Program-made: the position numbers and the translations under genes | Source of the DNA: Bacillus fungorum | GTDB lineage: Bacteria; Bacillota; Bacilli; Bacillales; Bacillaceae_G | Length of the DNA: 64,000 nt | Reading direction: 5' to 3' | NCBI RefSeq assembly: GCF_002746455.1 | Contig: NZ_NWUW01000002.1 | Span: 62,001-126,000 of the forward strand | In this document: positions 19,593 through 28,579 of the stretch, piece by piece | Numbering within the stretch: the first letter of the stretch is position 1 | How the letters are laid out: every line of letters starts with the position of its first letter | Notes under the pieces: model-generated | The model's input: only the letters and a program-made list of their open reading frames with translations | Databases searched by the model: none | Told to the model about the DNA's origin: nothing

Positions 19593-20581
19593 AAATCGCA
19601 ATAGATGCAATGGGCGGCGATCATGCTCCAAAGGCTGTCGTATTAGGAGCAATGAAAGCTATTAAGGAATATTCTGATTTACATATTACGTTAGTAGGGA
19701 AAGAAGAGGAAATTCGTCAATACTTAACGAGTGAAGAACGAATTACTATACTTCATACAGATGAAAAAATCGAATCGACAGATGAACCAGTAAGAGCGGT
19801 TCGTCGAAAAAAACAAGCTTCAATGGTACTAGCAGCGCAGCAAGTGAAAGACGGCGTAGCAGATGCTTGTATATCAGCTGGTAATACAGGAGCTTTAATG
19901 GCAGCTGGGTTGTTTGTTGTAGGTCGTATGGAAGGAATTGAGCGACCAGCTTTATCCCCTACAATGCCAACTGTTGATGGAGAAGGTTTTGTTATGTTAG
20001 ATGTTGGAGCGAACGTTGATGCGAAACCAATTCATTTATATCAATATGCAGTAATGGGATCTGTATACGCTGAGAAAGTAAGAGGAATTAAAAATCCTCG
20101 CGTTGGACTTTTAAACGTTGGAACAGAGGATGGCAAAGGGAACGAGCTTTCAAAACAAGTCTTTACAATGCTTAAGGATGCCCCAATTAATTTCGTTGGG
20201 AACGTTGAATCAAGAGATTTATTGCAAGGTGTAGCAGATGTTGTTGTATGTGATGGTTTTACAGGTAATGTAGCGCTGAAATCACTAGAAGGAACAGCAC
20301 TTGCATTATTCTCTATGTTAAAAGAGCAGTTAATGAGTTCATTTACGAGCAAATTAGCAGCAGCGGTATTAAAGCCAAAACTTATGGTATTAAAAGATAA
20401 AATGGATTATTCGGAGTATGGAGGAGCGGCATTATTTGGATTGAAAGCTCCTGTCATTAAGGCTCACGGTTCTTCAAATGATCAATCAATATTTAGTGCG
20501 ATTCGTCAAACGAGAGAAATGGTAGCGAAAGAAGTTATTTCTACTATTTCAAGCGTAATGGAGAAAGAGCCACTCCAATAA
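19589..20581 (+). CDS. plsX: Phosphate acyltransferase PlsX
   Basis: PlsX converts acyl-ACP to acyl-phosphate, the acyl donor for PlsY in phospholipid synthesis; it is a peripheral membrane enzyme. The 330-residue protein starts [17 protein letters not shown], the family signature, and has [12 protein letters not shown] near residue 97, [12 protein letters not shown] near 135 and [16 protein letters not shown] near 217. It overlaps the fapR stop by four bases, and fabD follows 14 bases later. It should be under FapR control. Confidence 0.97.
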   Translation: MKIAIDAMGGDHAPKAVVLGAMKAIKEYSDLHITLVGKEEEIRQYLTSEERITILHTDEKIESTDEPVRAVRRKKQASMVLAAQQVKDGVADACISAGNTGALMAAGLFVVGRMEGIERPALSPTMPTVDGEGFVMLDVGANVDAKPIHLYQYAVMGSVYAEKVRGIKNPRVGLLNVGTEDGKGNELSKQVFTMLKDAPINFVGNVESRDLLQGVADVVVCDGFTGNVALKSLEGTALALFSMLKEQLMSSFTSKLAAAVLKPKLMVLKDKMDYSEYGGAALFGLKAPVIKAHGSSNDQSIFSAIRQTREMVAKEVISTISSVMEKEPLQ

Positions 20582-20595
20582 GAGGAGGATTTGAG

Positions 20596-21540
20596 ATGGG
20601 AAAACTAGCATTTCTTTTTCCGGGCCAAGGTTCACAGGCAGTTGGAATGGGTAAACAGTTAGCAGAGAATAATAAAGAGGTTGCAGATGTGTTTGCAAAA
20701 GCAGATGAGGTGTTGCAAGATTCACTTTCAGAAGTGATTTTTGAAGGGCCGCAGGAAAAGCTTACGTTAACGACAAATGCACAGCCTGCTTTATTAACAA
20801 CGAGTTTTGCTATTTTGACAGCTTTAAAAGAGTATGATATTACACCAGACTTTGTCGCAGGTCATAGTTTAGGTGAATATAGCGCTCTTGTAGCAGCGGG
20901 TGCATTAACTTTTGAGGATGCTGTATATGCTGTAAGGAAGCGCGGGGAATATATGGAAGAAGCTGTTCCTGGCGGAGGAGGTGCAATGGCGGCTATTTTA
21001 GGTGCTGATCCACATATGCTGAAACAAGTTACAGAAGAAGTAACAAGTGAAGGATATGCAGTGCAAATCGCTAATATGAATAGCACGAAGCAAATTGTGA
21101 TTTCTGGAACAAAACAAGGAGTAGAGATTGCTTCTCAAAGAGCGAAAGAAAATGGCGCAAAGAGAGCAATTCCACTTAAGGTAAGTGGGCCATTCCACTC
21201 TTCGCTTATGAAGCCAGCAGCGGAGAAATTCCAAAGTGTCTTAAATGAAATTACAATTCAAGATACGAATATTCCAGTTATCGCAAATGTAACAGCAGAC
21301 ATTATTACAAGTGGTGCAGATATTCAAGAAAAGCTAATCGAACAGCTCTACTCGCCTGTCTTATGGTACCCGTCCATTGAATACATGGTGGATCAAGGAG
21401 TAGATACATTTATTGAGATTGGACCTGGGAAAGTACTTGCTGGACTTATGAAGTCGATTGATTCATCAGTGAAAGCATATGCGATATACGATGAAGAGAC
21501 ATTAAAAGATACCATTTCAAATTTGAGAGGAGAAAACTGA
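20596..21540 (+). CDS. fabD: Malonyl-CoA:ACP transacylase
   Basis: FabD moves malonyl from CoA to acyl carrier protein, feeding fatty acid chain elongation. The 314-residue protein opens [16 protein letters not shown] with the oxyanion glutamine, has the nucleophile motif [10 protein letters not shown] near residue 89, an arginine in VRKRGEYM near 115 and the catalytic histidine in [10 protein letters not shown] near 198. AGAGGAGG precedes the ATG. The stop shares a base with the fabG start (TGATG). Confidence 0.97.
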   Translation: MGKLAFLFPGQGSQAVGMGKQLAENNKEVADVFAKADEVLQDSLSEVIFEGPQEKLTLTTNAQPALLTTSFAILTALKEYDITPDFVAGHSLGEYSALVAAGALTFEDAVYAVRKRGEYMEEAVPGGGGAMAAILGADPHMLKQVTEEVTSEGYAVQIANMNSTKQIVISGTKQGVEIASQRAKENGAKRAIPLKVSGPFHSSLMKPAAEKFQSVLNEITIQDTNIPVIANVTADIITSGADIQEKLIEQLYSPVLWYPSIEYMVDQGVDTFIEIGPGKVLAGLMKSIDSSVKAYAIYDEETLKDTISNLRGEN

Positions 21541-22280
21541 TGTTAAAAGGGAAAGTAGCATTAGTAACTGGTGCTTCACGTGGAATTGGTTGTGCGATTG
21601 CGATTGATTTAGCGAAACAAGGAGCAAATGTTGTAGTAAATTATGCTGGTAATGAGCAAAAGGCAAATGAAGTAGTTGATGAAATAAAGAAATTAGGTTC
21701 GAATGCAATTGCAGTAAGAGCAGATGTTGCAAATGCTGAAGACGTTACAAATATGGTGAAACAAACTGTAGACACATTTGGACAAGTTGATATTCTTGTA
21801 AATAATGCAGGTGTAACAAAAGATAATTTATTAATGCGTATGAAAGAAGAAGAATGGGATACAGTTATTAATACAAACCTAAAAGGTGTATTCTTATGTA
21901 CGAAGGCAGTATCTCGATATATGATGCGTCAACGTAATGGACGTATTATTAATATCGCTTCCGTTGTTGGTGTAACAGGTAATCCAGGACAAGCAAACTA
22001 TGTTGCTGCTAAAGCGGGTGTAATTGGATTAACAAAAACATCGGCAAAAGAGTTAGCGAGCCGCAATATTACTGTAAATGCAATTGCTCCTGGATTTATT
22101 GCGACAGATATGACAGATGTATTAGATGAAAATATAAAAGCTGAAATGTTAAAATTAATTCCTGCAGCTAAGTTTGGTGAAGCACAAGATATCGCAAATG
22201 CTGTAACATTTTTTGCTTCTGATCAAAGCAAATATATTACAGGTCAAACGTTAAATGTTGATGGCGGTATGGTAATGTAA
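21540..22280 (+). CDS. fabG: 3-oxoacyl-ACP reductase
   Basis: FabG reduces 3-ketoacyl-ACP with NADPH in each elongation round. The 246-residue short-chain dehydrogenase has the cofactor motif TGASRGIG near residue 12, NNAGVTKDN near 89, the catalytic serine in NIASVVG near 138 and the YxxxK pair in NYVAAKAG near 151. Its C-terminus [12 protein letters not shown] is typical. It overlaps fabD by one base, and acpP follows after a 69-base gap. Confidence 0.97.
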   Translation: MLKGKVALVTGASRGIGCAIAIDLAKQGANVVVNYAGNEQKANEVVDEIKKLGSNAIAVRADVANAEDVTNMVKQTVDTFGQVDILVNNAGVTKDNLLMRMKEEEWDTVINTNLKGVFLCTKAVSRYMMRQRNGRIINIASVVGVTGNPGQANYVAAKAGVIGLTKTSAKELASRNITVNAIAPGFIATDMTDVLDENIKAEMLKLIPAAKFGEAQDIANAVTFFASDQSKYITGQTLNVDGGMVM

Positions 22281-22349
22281 TAAAAGAATCGATTTCAGCT
22301 AGTTTTTTTGGATAATATTTAATATAATATTTGAGGGGAGGTGAATGGA

Positions 22350-22583
22350 ATGGCAGATGTTTTAGAGCGTGTAACAAAAATCATCGTTGATCGTTTAGGA
22401 GTAGAAGAAACTGAAGTAGTACCAGCTGCAAGCTTCAAGGAAGATTTAGGAGCAGACTCCCTAGATGTAGTAGAACTTGTAATGCAATTAGAAGACGAAT
22501 TCGAAATGGAAATTTCTGATGAAGATGCTGAAAAGATTGCTACTGTTGGCGATGCTGTGACTTACATAGAGAGTCATCTATAA
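22350..22583 (+). CDS. acpP: Acyl carrier protein
   Basis: AcpP carries growing acyl chains on a phosphopantetheine arm. The 77-residue acidic protein has the attachment motif [10 protein letters not shown] with the modified serine at residue 37. I chose the ATG at 22350, eight bases after GGAGG; the GTG at 22341 lies within that site. A perfect TATAAT at 22323-22328 without a clear -35 suggests an added promoter in the fabG-acpP gap, which would fit the high demand for this protein. Confidence 0.97.
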
Positions 22584-22592
22584 TGCTTGAAT

Positions 22593-22618
22593 GAAGTCCC
22601 GTTTTTTAGCGGGGCTTC
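22593..22618 (+). other. Hairpin between acpP and rnc
   Basis: A 9-bp stem (GAAGTCCCG with CGGGGCTTC, one G-U pair) and an 8-base loop sit 9 bases after the acpP stop. No T run follows, so it may be a weak terminator or a processing/stability element ahead of the rnc ribosome site. Confidence 0.6.
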
Positions 22619-22641
22619 TCGGCTTATATCTGGAGGGACCT

Positions 22642-23379
22642 ATGCCGTACCGAAAATATAGAGAAAAAAAATACGAAACAAAATATCGTGAAGCGTTTAA
22701 AGTATTTCAAGAAAAGATAGGTATTACGTTTACAGATGAAAAATTATTGATTCAAGCATTTACGCATTCATCGTATGTGAATGAGCATCGAAAAAAACCG
22801 CATGAAGACAATGAGCGTCTCGAGTTTCTTGGAGATGCAGTATTGGAACTTACTGTATCGCAGTATCTGTTTCAAAAATATCCGACAATGAGCGAAGGAG
22901 AGTTAACAAAACTACGTGCAGCTATTGTATGTGAACCATCTCTTGTTCGTTTTGCAAACGAGTTGTCATTTGGTAGCCTTGTTTTATTAGGAAAAGGTGA
23001 GGAAATGACAGGTGGACGTGAACGACCAGCTTTATTAGCGGATGTCTTTGAAGCGTTTATTGGTGCTCTTTATCTTGATCAAGGGCTAGAAACAGTATGG
23101 GGATTCTTAAAAGAAATTGTATACCCTAAAATTAATGAAGGTGCTTTTTCTCATGTGATGGATTATAAGAGTCAATTACAAGAGTTGATTCAGCGTGATG
23201 GTAGTGGCAGTGTTGAGTATCAAATTTTGCAAGAAAAAGGCCCGGCTCACAATCGAGAATTTGTGTCACGTGTTACGTTAAATAACGTGGCTTTAGGTCT
23301 TGGTAGTGGCAAGTCGAAAAAAGAAGCAGAGCAACAAGCTGCTGCAGAAGCTTTGAAAAAGTTAAAAGAGCAACGATAA
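22642..23379 (+). CDS. rnc: Ribonuclease III
   Basis: RNase III cuts double-stranded RNA in rRNA maturation, scRNA processing and mRNA turnover. The 245-residue protein has the catalytic signature [13 protein letters not shown] near residue 58 and the second acidic site [13 protein letters not shown] near 130, followed by a double-stranded RNA-binding domain (about 172-243, ending [16 protein letters not shown]). I chose the ATG at 22642 because TGGAGGG lies just upstream; a more upstream in-frame ATG overlaps the hairpin at 22593. rnc-smc-ftsY is the conserved Bacillus order. Confidence 0.96.
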   Translation: MPYRKYREKKYETKYREAFKVFQEKIGITFTDEKLLIQAFTHSSYVNEHRKKPHEDNERLEFLGDAVLELTVSQYLFQKYPTMSEGELTKLRAAIVCEPSLVRFANELSFGSLVLLGKGEEMTGGRERPALLADVFEAFIGALYLDQGLETVWGFLKEIVYPKINEGAFSHVMDYKSQLQELIQRDGSGSVEYQILQEKGPAHNREFVSRVTLNNVALGLGSGKSKKEAEQQAAAEALKKLKEQR

Positions 23380-23410
23380 GGAATCCCCCTTTGAATGAGG
23401 GGGATTCCTT
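23378..23410 (+). terminator. Hairpin terminator after rnc
   Basis: A perfect 13-bp stem (AAGGAATCCCCCT with AGGGGGATTCCTT) and a 7-base loop overlap the rnc stop. The T tract beyond the stem is poor (GTGC), so read-through into smc is likely. Confidence 0.65.
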
Positions 23411-23437
23411 GTGCATAGAATGAAACTTTCCTTTTAA

Positions 23438-23469
23438 TTGTGAATAAAAGGAAGGTGAATCCGTATAAT
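23438..23469 (+). promoter_or_regulatory. Possible smc promoter with overlapping dyad
   Basis: A perfect TATAAT lies at 23464-23469; the best -35 is TTGTGA at 23438, giving an over-long 20-base spacer. A 9-bp inverted repeat (TTCCTTTTA at 23428-23436, TAAAAGGAA at 23445-23453) brackets that -35. Confidence 0.4.
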
Positions 23470-23526
23470 AGCTTATTTTTGTATAAACAACATTTATAGC
23501 AACGGAGAATAGGAGGAAGGCCTTTC

Positions 23527-26500
23527 GTGTTTTTAAAAAGATTAGAAATAGCAGGATTTAAGTCTTTTGCTGAGCGTGTATCTGTTGATTTTGTCCCAGG
23601 TGTAACGTCTGTAGTAGGACCTAATGGAAGCGGGAAAAGTAATATTACTGATGCCATTCGCTGGGTACTTGGTGAACAATCTGCAAAATCATTACGTGGT
23701 GCAAAGATGGAAGATATTATTTTTGCAGGCAGTGATACGAGAAGAGCAGTTAATGTTGCTGAAGTAACAATAACTTTAAATAATGAAGATCAACGTTTAC
23801 CGATTGAATATAATGAGGTGTGTGTAACACGTCGTGTATCTCGTTCTGGTGATAGTGATTTTTATATTAATAAACAATCATGTAGATTGAAAGATATTAT
23901 TGATTTATTTATGGACTCTGGTATGGGAAGAGAAGCTTTTTCGATTATTAGCCAGGGGAAAGTTGAAGAGATTTTAAGTAGTAAATCAGAAGAACGTCGT
24001 GGTGTATTTGAAGAAGCTGCGGGAGTACTGAAATACAAACTTCGTAAAAAGAAAGCTGAAGGGAAACTAGCAGACACACAAGAAAACTTAAATCGTGTAC
24101 AAGATATAATTCACGAATTAAGTAGTCAAGTAGAACCTTTAGAAAGACAAGCTTCTATTGCGAAAGATTATCTCGAGAAAAAAGAAGAATTAGAGAAAGT
24201 AGAAGCGGCACTTATTGTACATGAAATTGAAGAATTACATGAGAAATGGGAAGCGCTTCGAAATCAGTTTGGGCATAATAAAAACGAAGAAGCTAAAATG
24301 TCAACGAATTTACAAAAAGGTGAAGAAGAGCTTGAGGAATTACGAGGACAATTACAAGCGGTAGATGAGTCTGTAGATTCCTTACAAGAAGTACTTCTTC
24401 TTTCTAGTAAAGAACTAGAAAAACTAGAAGGACAGCGTGAGCTATTAAAAGAGAGAAAGCAAAATGCAACGACGCATTGTGCGCAACTCGAACAGTTAAT
24501 TGTTGAATTAACAGAGAAAGCTACAAGTTATGATGGTGAAATTGAATCAAGTACAGAAGTGCTGATGCAATTTGTAAATCAAGTGAAAGAGTTGGAGACA
24601 AAATTGCATGATAATGAGCGATTGCTTGCAACTTTTGCTGACAATTTAGAGGAACAAATTGAGAATTTAAAAGGTGACTATATTGAACTTTTAAATCAAC
24701 AAGCTAGTCATCGCAATGAGTTATCTATGATTGAAGAACAATCTAAACAACAAAACTCTAAAAATGAACGCCTTGATGAAGAAAATGCGAAATATGTAGA
24801 AATGCGTATGGAAATCACAGCGAAAAAGACGAAACTTGTGGAAAGTTATGAACAAGTGAAAGAAAAAGTAGCTGGTATCCTTTCGAATATACAAAAGACA
24901 GAAGCGGCACTTGGGAAATGCAAGGCGCAGTATAGTGAAAATGAAACAAAACTGTATCAAGCGTATCAATTTGTACAACAGGCACGTTCTCGAAAAGAAA
25001 TGCTAGAAGAGATGCAAGAAGACTACTCTGGTTTCTATCAAGGGGTACGTGAAGTATTAAAAGCTAGAGAAAATAGGTTGCAAGGTATCGAGGGTGCTGT
25101 TGCAGAACTGCTAACGGTACCGAAAGAATATGAAATTGCAATAGAAATTGCTCTAGGTGCAGCGATGCAGCATATTGTCGTACAAAAAGAAGAACATGCT
25201 CGTGATGCAATTGCGTTTTTAAAACAAAATAAACATGGACGAGCAACGTTTTTACCGCAAGCTGTTATTAAAGGTAGATCGTTATCATTTGAGCAATTAC
25301 GTATTGTAAATCAACACCCATCGTTTGTAGGTGTGGCGGCAGAACTTGTGCAATATAACAATAAATATGAAAATGTAGTTTCAAATTTATTAGGTACTGT
25401 TATTGTTGCAAAAGATTTACGCGGAGCGAATGAGTTGGCGAAACAACTGCAATATCGTTATCGCATTGTAACAATCGAAGGTGATGTAGTGAACCCTGGT
25501 GGTTCTATGACAGGTGGAGCGGTAAAACAGGCGAAATCTTCTTTATTAGGACGTCAACGTGAATTAGAAGAGTGGACGAACAAGTTAACTGATATGGAAG
25601 AAAAAACAACGAAGTTAGAGAACTTTGTTAAAGCCGTAAAACAAGAGATTCAAGAAAAAGAAGTACAAATACGCGAACTAAGGCAAGCTGCAGAAGCAGA
25701 GCGTGTAGATGAACAGAAATTAAGAGAAGAAATTAATCGTCTAGAATTAGAAGAACACCGTATTAATGATCGCTTATCTATTTACGATTTAGAGATTGAA
25801 GGCTTCTTACAAGATCAAGTGAAAATACAAGGGCGTACAGAAGAGCTAGAAAAGATTTTAGCGACTCTTCAAGCAGAGATTACAGAATTAGATAGCAAAA
25901 TCGCAGCTTTAACAAAACAAAAAAGTGAGCAGCATTCTTCGAAAGAAAAAGTTCAAAAAGAAATGACTGAATTAAAAGTGTTAGCGGCTGAAAAGCAACA
26001 ACGCTTATCTAATCAGAAAGAAAAAGTTGAACGATTGACAAAGGAAAAAGAAGAAACGGATGCAACGCTTGTCAAAACGAAAGAGGATTTAGCATTCTTA
26101 AAACAAGAAATGACATCGAATTCAAGTGGTGAAGAACAAATTACGAATATGATTGAGAAGAAAGCATATGATCGTAATCAAACTTCAGAGTTAATTCGCT
26201 CTCGTCGTGAACAACGTGTATCTTTACAAGAGAGAGTAGAACATTTAGAGCGTAATCTGAAAGAAACAACAGGTAAACATAAATACATTCTTGAGATGTT
26301 GAAAGATCAAGAAGTAAAAATAAACCGACTTGATGTAGAGTTAGAAAATAGATTACAACATTTACGTGAAACATATACGATTTCATTTGAAGCAGCAAAA
26401 CTGAAGTATACAATGACGATGCCTGCCGAGGATGCACGTAAAAAGGTGAAACTAATTAAACTATCCATCGAAGAGCTAGGAACAGTAAACTTAGGAGCAA

Positions 26501-27096
26501 TTGATGAGTATGAGCGTGTAGCAGAGCGCCATACATTCTTACTAGAGCAAAAAGATGACCTAGAAGAAGCGAAAACGACATTGCACCAACTAATTACTGA
26601 AATGGATGAAGAAATGAAAAAACGCTTTTCTACTACGTTTGAAGGAATTCGAATGGAGTTTCAATCGGTATTCTCTGAATTATTTGGAGGCGGTAGAGCG
26701 GATTTAGTCATGACGAATCCAGAAGACTTATTAAATACGGGTATTGATATTGTAGCGCAACCACCAGGGAAGAAACTGCAAAACTTAGGTTTACTGTCAG
26801 GTGGAGAGCGTGCTTTAACAGCAATTGCGCTGTTGTTTGGTATTTTAAAAGTGCGCCCAGTCCCATTCTGTGTACTAGATGAGGTAGAGGCGGCTCTTGA
26901 TGAGGCGAATGTTGCCCGTTTTGCCCAGTATTTAAAGAAATTTAGTGATGAGACACAGTTTATTGTAATTACACATAGAAAAGGTACAATGGAAGAGTCT
27001 GACGTATTGTACGGTGTAACAATGCAAGAGTCAGGGGTATCTAAACTTGTTTCGGTTCGTTTAGATGATGGAGAAGAACTAGTTGCAAGCAAATAG
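23527..27096 (+). CDS. smc: Chromosome segregation protein SMC
   Basis: SMC is the ATPase of bacterial condensin, which with ScpA and ScpB organises and separates the chromosome. The 1189-residue protein has Walker A VVGPNGSGKSNITDA near residue 31, long coiled coils (about 170-500 and 680-1010), a central hinge near 510-660 with GGSMTGGAV, the ABC signature LLSGGERALTAIAL near 1093 and Walker B FCVLDEVEAALDEAN near 1117. It starts at GTG with AGGAGG upstream. ftsY follows 15 bases later. Confidence 0.98.
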   Translation: MFLKRLEIAGFKSFAERVSVDFVPGVTSVVGPNGSGKSNITDAIRWVLGEQSAKSLRGAKMEDIIFAGSDTRRAVNVAEVTITLNNEDQRLPIEYNEVCVTRRVSRSGDSDFYINKQSCRLKDIIDLFMDSGMGREAFSIISQGKVEEILSSKSEERRGVFEEAAGVLKYKLRKKKAEGKLADTQENLNRVQDIIHELSSQVEPLERQASIAKDYLEKKEELEKVEAALIVHEIEELHEKWEALRNQFGHNKNEEAKMSTNLQKGEEELEELRGQLQAVDESVDSLQEVLLLSSKELEKLEGQRELLKERKQNATTHCAQLEQLIVELTEKATSYDGEIESSTEVLMQFVNQVKELETKLHDNERLLATFADNLEEQIENLKGDYIELLNQQASHRNELSMIEEQSKQQNSKNERLDEENAKYVEMRMEITAKKTKLVESYEQVKEKVAGILSNIQKTEAALGKCKAQYSENETKLYQAYQFVQQARSRKEMLEEMQEDYSGFYQGVREVLKARENRLQGIEGAVAELLTVPKEYEIAIEIALGAAMQHIVVQKEEHARDAIAFLKQNKHGRATFLPQAVIKGRSLSFEQLRIVNQHPSFVGVAAELVQYNNKYENVVSNLLGTVIVAKDLRGANELAKQLQYRYRIVTIEGDVVNPGGSMTGGAVKQAKSSLLGRQRELEEWTNKLTDMEEKTTKLENFVKAVKQEIQEKEVQIRELRQAAEAERVDEQKLREEINRLELEEHRINDRLSIYDLEIEGFLQDQVKIQGRTEELEKILATLQAEITELDSKIAALTKQKSEQHSSKEKVQKEMTELKVLAAEKQQRLSNQKEKVERLTKEKEETDATLVKTKEDLAFLKQEMTSNSSGEEQITNMIEKKAYDRNQTSELIRSRREQRVSLQERVEHLERNLKETTGKHKYILEMLKDQEVKINRLDVELENRLQHLRETYTISFEAAKLKYTMTMPAEDARKKVKLIKLSIEELGTVNLGAIDEYERVAERHTFLLEQKDDLEEAKTTLHQLITEMDEEMKKRFSTTFEGIRMEFQSVFSELFGGGRADLVMTNPEDLLNTGIDIVAQPPGKKLQNLGLLSGGERALTAIALLFGILKVRPVPFCVLDEVEAALDEANVARFAQYLKKFSDETQFIVITHRKGTMEESDVLYGVTMQESGVSKLVSVRLDDGEELVASK

Positions 27097-27111
27097 GAAG
27101 GATGGGACAGT

Positions 27112-28101
27112 ATGAGCTTTTTTAAAAAATTAAAAGAAAAAATTTCAAAACAAACAGATACGGTAACAGAGAAATTTAAACAAGGATTAGAAAAAACGAG
27201 AAATTCGTTTGCAGATAAAGTAAATGATTTGGTCTTTCGTTACCGTAAAGTAGATGAAGATTTTTTCGAAGAATTAGAAGAAATTTTAATCGGTGCAGAT
27301 GTTGGTGTTTCGACAGTAATGGAATTAATTGATCAATTGAAAGAAGAAGTGCAACGTCGTAACATTCAAGACCCAAGAGAAGTACAAGCTGTTATTTCGG
27401 AAAAATTAATAGAAATTTATAAAGGTGACAGCGATTTTACTAATGAAATTAATATGCAAAAGGATGGCTTGACAGTTGTTTTATTTGTTGGTGTTAATGG
27501 TGTAGGTAAAACGACAACAATTGGTAAGATGGCTCATAAGTTTAAATCAGAAGGTAAGTCTGTCTTATTGGCGGCAGGAGATACATTCCGTGCTGGAGCG
27601 ATTGAACAATTAGAAGTATGGGGCGATCGTGTTGGTGTAGAAGTGATTAAACAAGGATCAGGGTCTGATCCAGCAGCGGTTATGTATGACGCTGTACAAG
27701 CTGCAAAAGCACGTAAAGTAGACGTATTACTATGTGATACAGCAGGACGTTTACAAAATAAAGTGAACTTAATGAAAGAGTTAGAGAAAGTAAAGCGTGT
27801 AATTGAGCGCGAAGTACCAGGAGCTCCTCATGAAGTATTACTTGTAATTGATGCTACAACAGGACAAAACGGTTTAAGTCAAGCGAAAACATTCCGTGAA
27901 GCAACGAATGTTACTGGTATTGTTTTAACGAAGTTAGATGGTACTGCTAAAGGTGGTATTGTATTAGCGATTCGAAACGAAATGGATGTACCGGTGAAAT
28001 TCGTTGGATTAGGGGAGCAAATGGATGATCTGCAACAGTTTGATCCAGAACAATATGTGTATGGTTTATTCGCGAACTTAGTAGAAACAGAAGAAGTATA
28101 A
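27112..28101 (+). CDS. ftsY: Signal recognition particle receptor FtsY
   Basis: FtsY is the membrane-associated GTPase that receives SRP-ribosome complexes and passes them to the translocon. The 329-residue protein has a short basic N-terminal region in place of the long acidic domain of E. coli, then the N domain and the GTPase domain with GVNGVGKTTTIGKMA near residue 126, DTAGRLQNKVNLM near 206 and TKLDGTAKGG near 273. It follows smc and is cotranscribed with it. Its SRP partner ffh lies just downstream in a separate unit. Confidence 0.97.
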   Translation: MSFFKKLKEKISKQTDTVTEKFKQGLEKTRNSFADKVNDLVFRYRKVDEDFFEELEEILIGADVGVSTVMELIDQLKEEVQRRNIQDPREVQAVISEKLIEIYKGDSDFTNEINMQKDGLTVVLFVGVNGVGKTTTIGKMAHKFKSEGKSVLLAAGDTFRAGAIEQLEVWGDRVGVEVIKQGSGSDPAAVMYDAVQAAKARKVDVLLCDTAGRLQNKVNLMKELEKVKRVIEREVPGAPHEVLLVIDATTGQNGLSQAKTFREATNVTGIVLTKLDGTAKGGIVLAIRNEMDVPVKFVGLGEQMDDLQQFDPEQYVYGLFANLVETEEV

Positions 28102-28104
28102 GTG

Positions 28105-28133
28105 AAAGAAGCGGTATTTTCCGCTTCTTTTTC
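28105..28133 (+). terminator. Intrinsic terminator after ftsY
   Basis: A perfect 10-bp stem (AAAGAAGCGG with CCGCTTCTTT), 6-base loop and further T residues begin four bases after the ftsY stop. Confidence 0.85.
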
Positions 28134-28163
28134 TATAAAAATATGTGATGTTAAGAAAAAAAC

Positions 28164-28192
28164 TTGACACTCTTTTGTACTCCATGTAAACT
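28164..28192 (+). promoter_or_regulatory. ylxM-ffh promoter
   Basis: A perfect TTGACA and TAAACT are separated by 17 bases, about 45 bases before ylxM. CATGTAAA occurs twice here (28183 and 28197), the first copy overlapping the -10. Confidence 0.65.
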
Positions 28193-28234
28193 AATTCATG
28201 TAAAGGGAAATCACTTAACAAAGGATGATCCAAC

Positions 28235-28567
28235 ATGCTCGAAAAAACAACGAGAATGAACTATTTATTTGATTTTTATCAATCGTTGTTAACGCAAAAA
28301 CAGAGAAGTTATATGTCGCTTTATTATCTAGATGATTTATCTCTTGGTGAAATTGCGGAAGAATTTGATGTAAGTCGCCAAGCCGTGTATGATAACATTA
28401 AACGGACTGAAGCGATGCTTGAAGAATATGAAGATAAATTAGTATTACTTCAAAAGTTTCAAGAGCGACAGCGACTTGTTGCAAAGCTAAAACAGCTAAT
28501 CAGCGAAGAAGAGCATGTGAATGAAGAAATGAAACAAGTTGTTGAAGCTATCGAAAAATTAGATTAG
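28235..28567 (+). CDS. ylxM: SRP-associated DNA-binding-like protein YlxM
   Basis: YlxM proteins are small helix-turn-helix proteins encoded beside ffh. In Streptococcus the homologue binds SRP components and modulates its GTPase; in Bacillus the role is less clear. The 110-residue protein has the sigma-70 region 4-like motif [19 protein letters not shown] near residue 49 and a C-terminal charged helix. Thirteen bases separate it from ffh, so both come from the promoter at 28164. It could act as a transcription regulator, but linkage favours an SRP role. Confidence 0.93.
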   Translation: MLEKTTRMNYLFDFYQSLLTQKQRSYMSLYYLDDLSLGEIAEEFDVSRQAVYDNIKRTEAMLEEYEDKLVLLQKFQERQRLVAKLKQLISEEEHVNEEMKQVVEAIEKLD

Positions 28568-28579
28568 GAGGGCGGCAAT

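Noticed and set aside
22591-22641. Upstream in-frame start giving rnc 17 extra residues
   Set aside because: The extra codons lie in a hairpin, have no ribosome site and do not match RNase III N-termini.
23247-23657. 136-codon open frame on the - strand across rnc and smc
   Set aside because: It crosses the rnc terminator stem and the smc promoter, and overlaps two certain genes. No family resemblance.
26661-27092. 143-codon open frame on the - strand inside smc
   Set aside because: Antisense to the conserved Walker B region of smc; no ribosome site.
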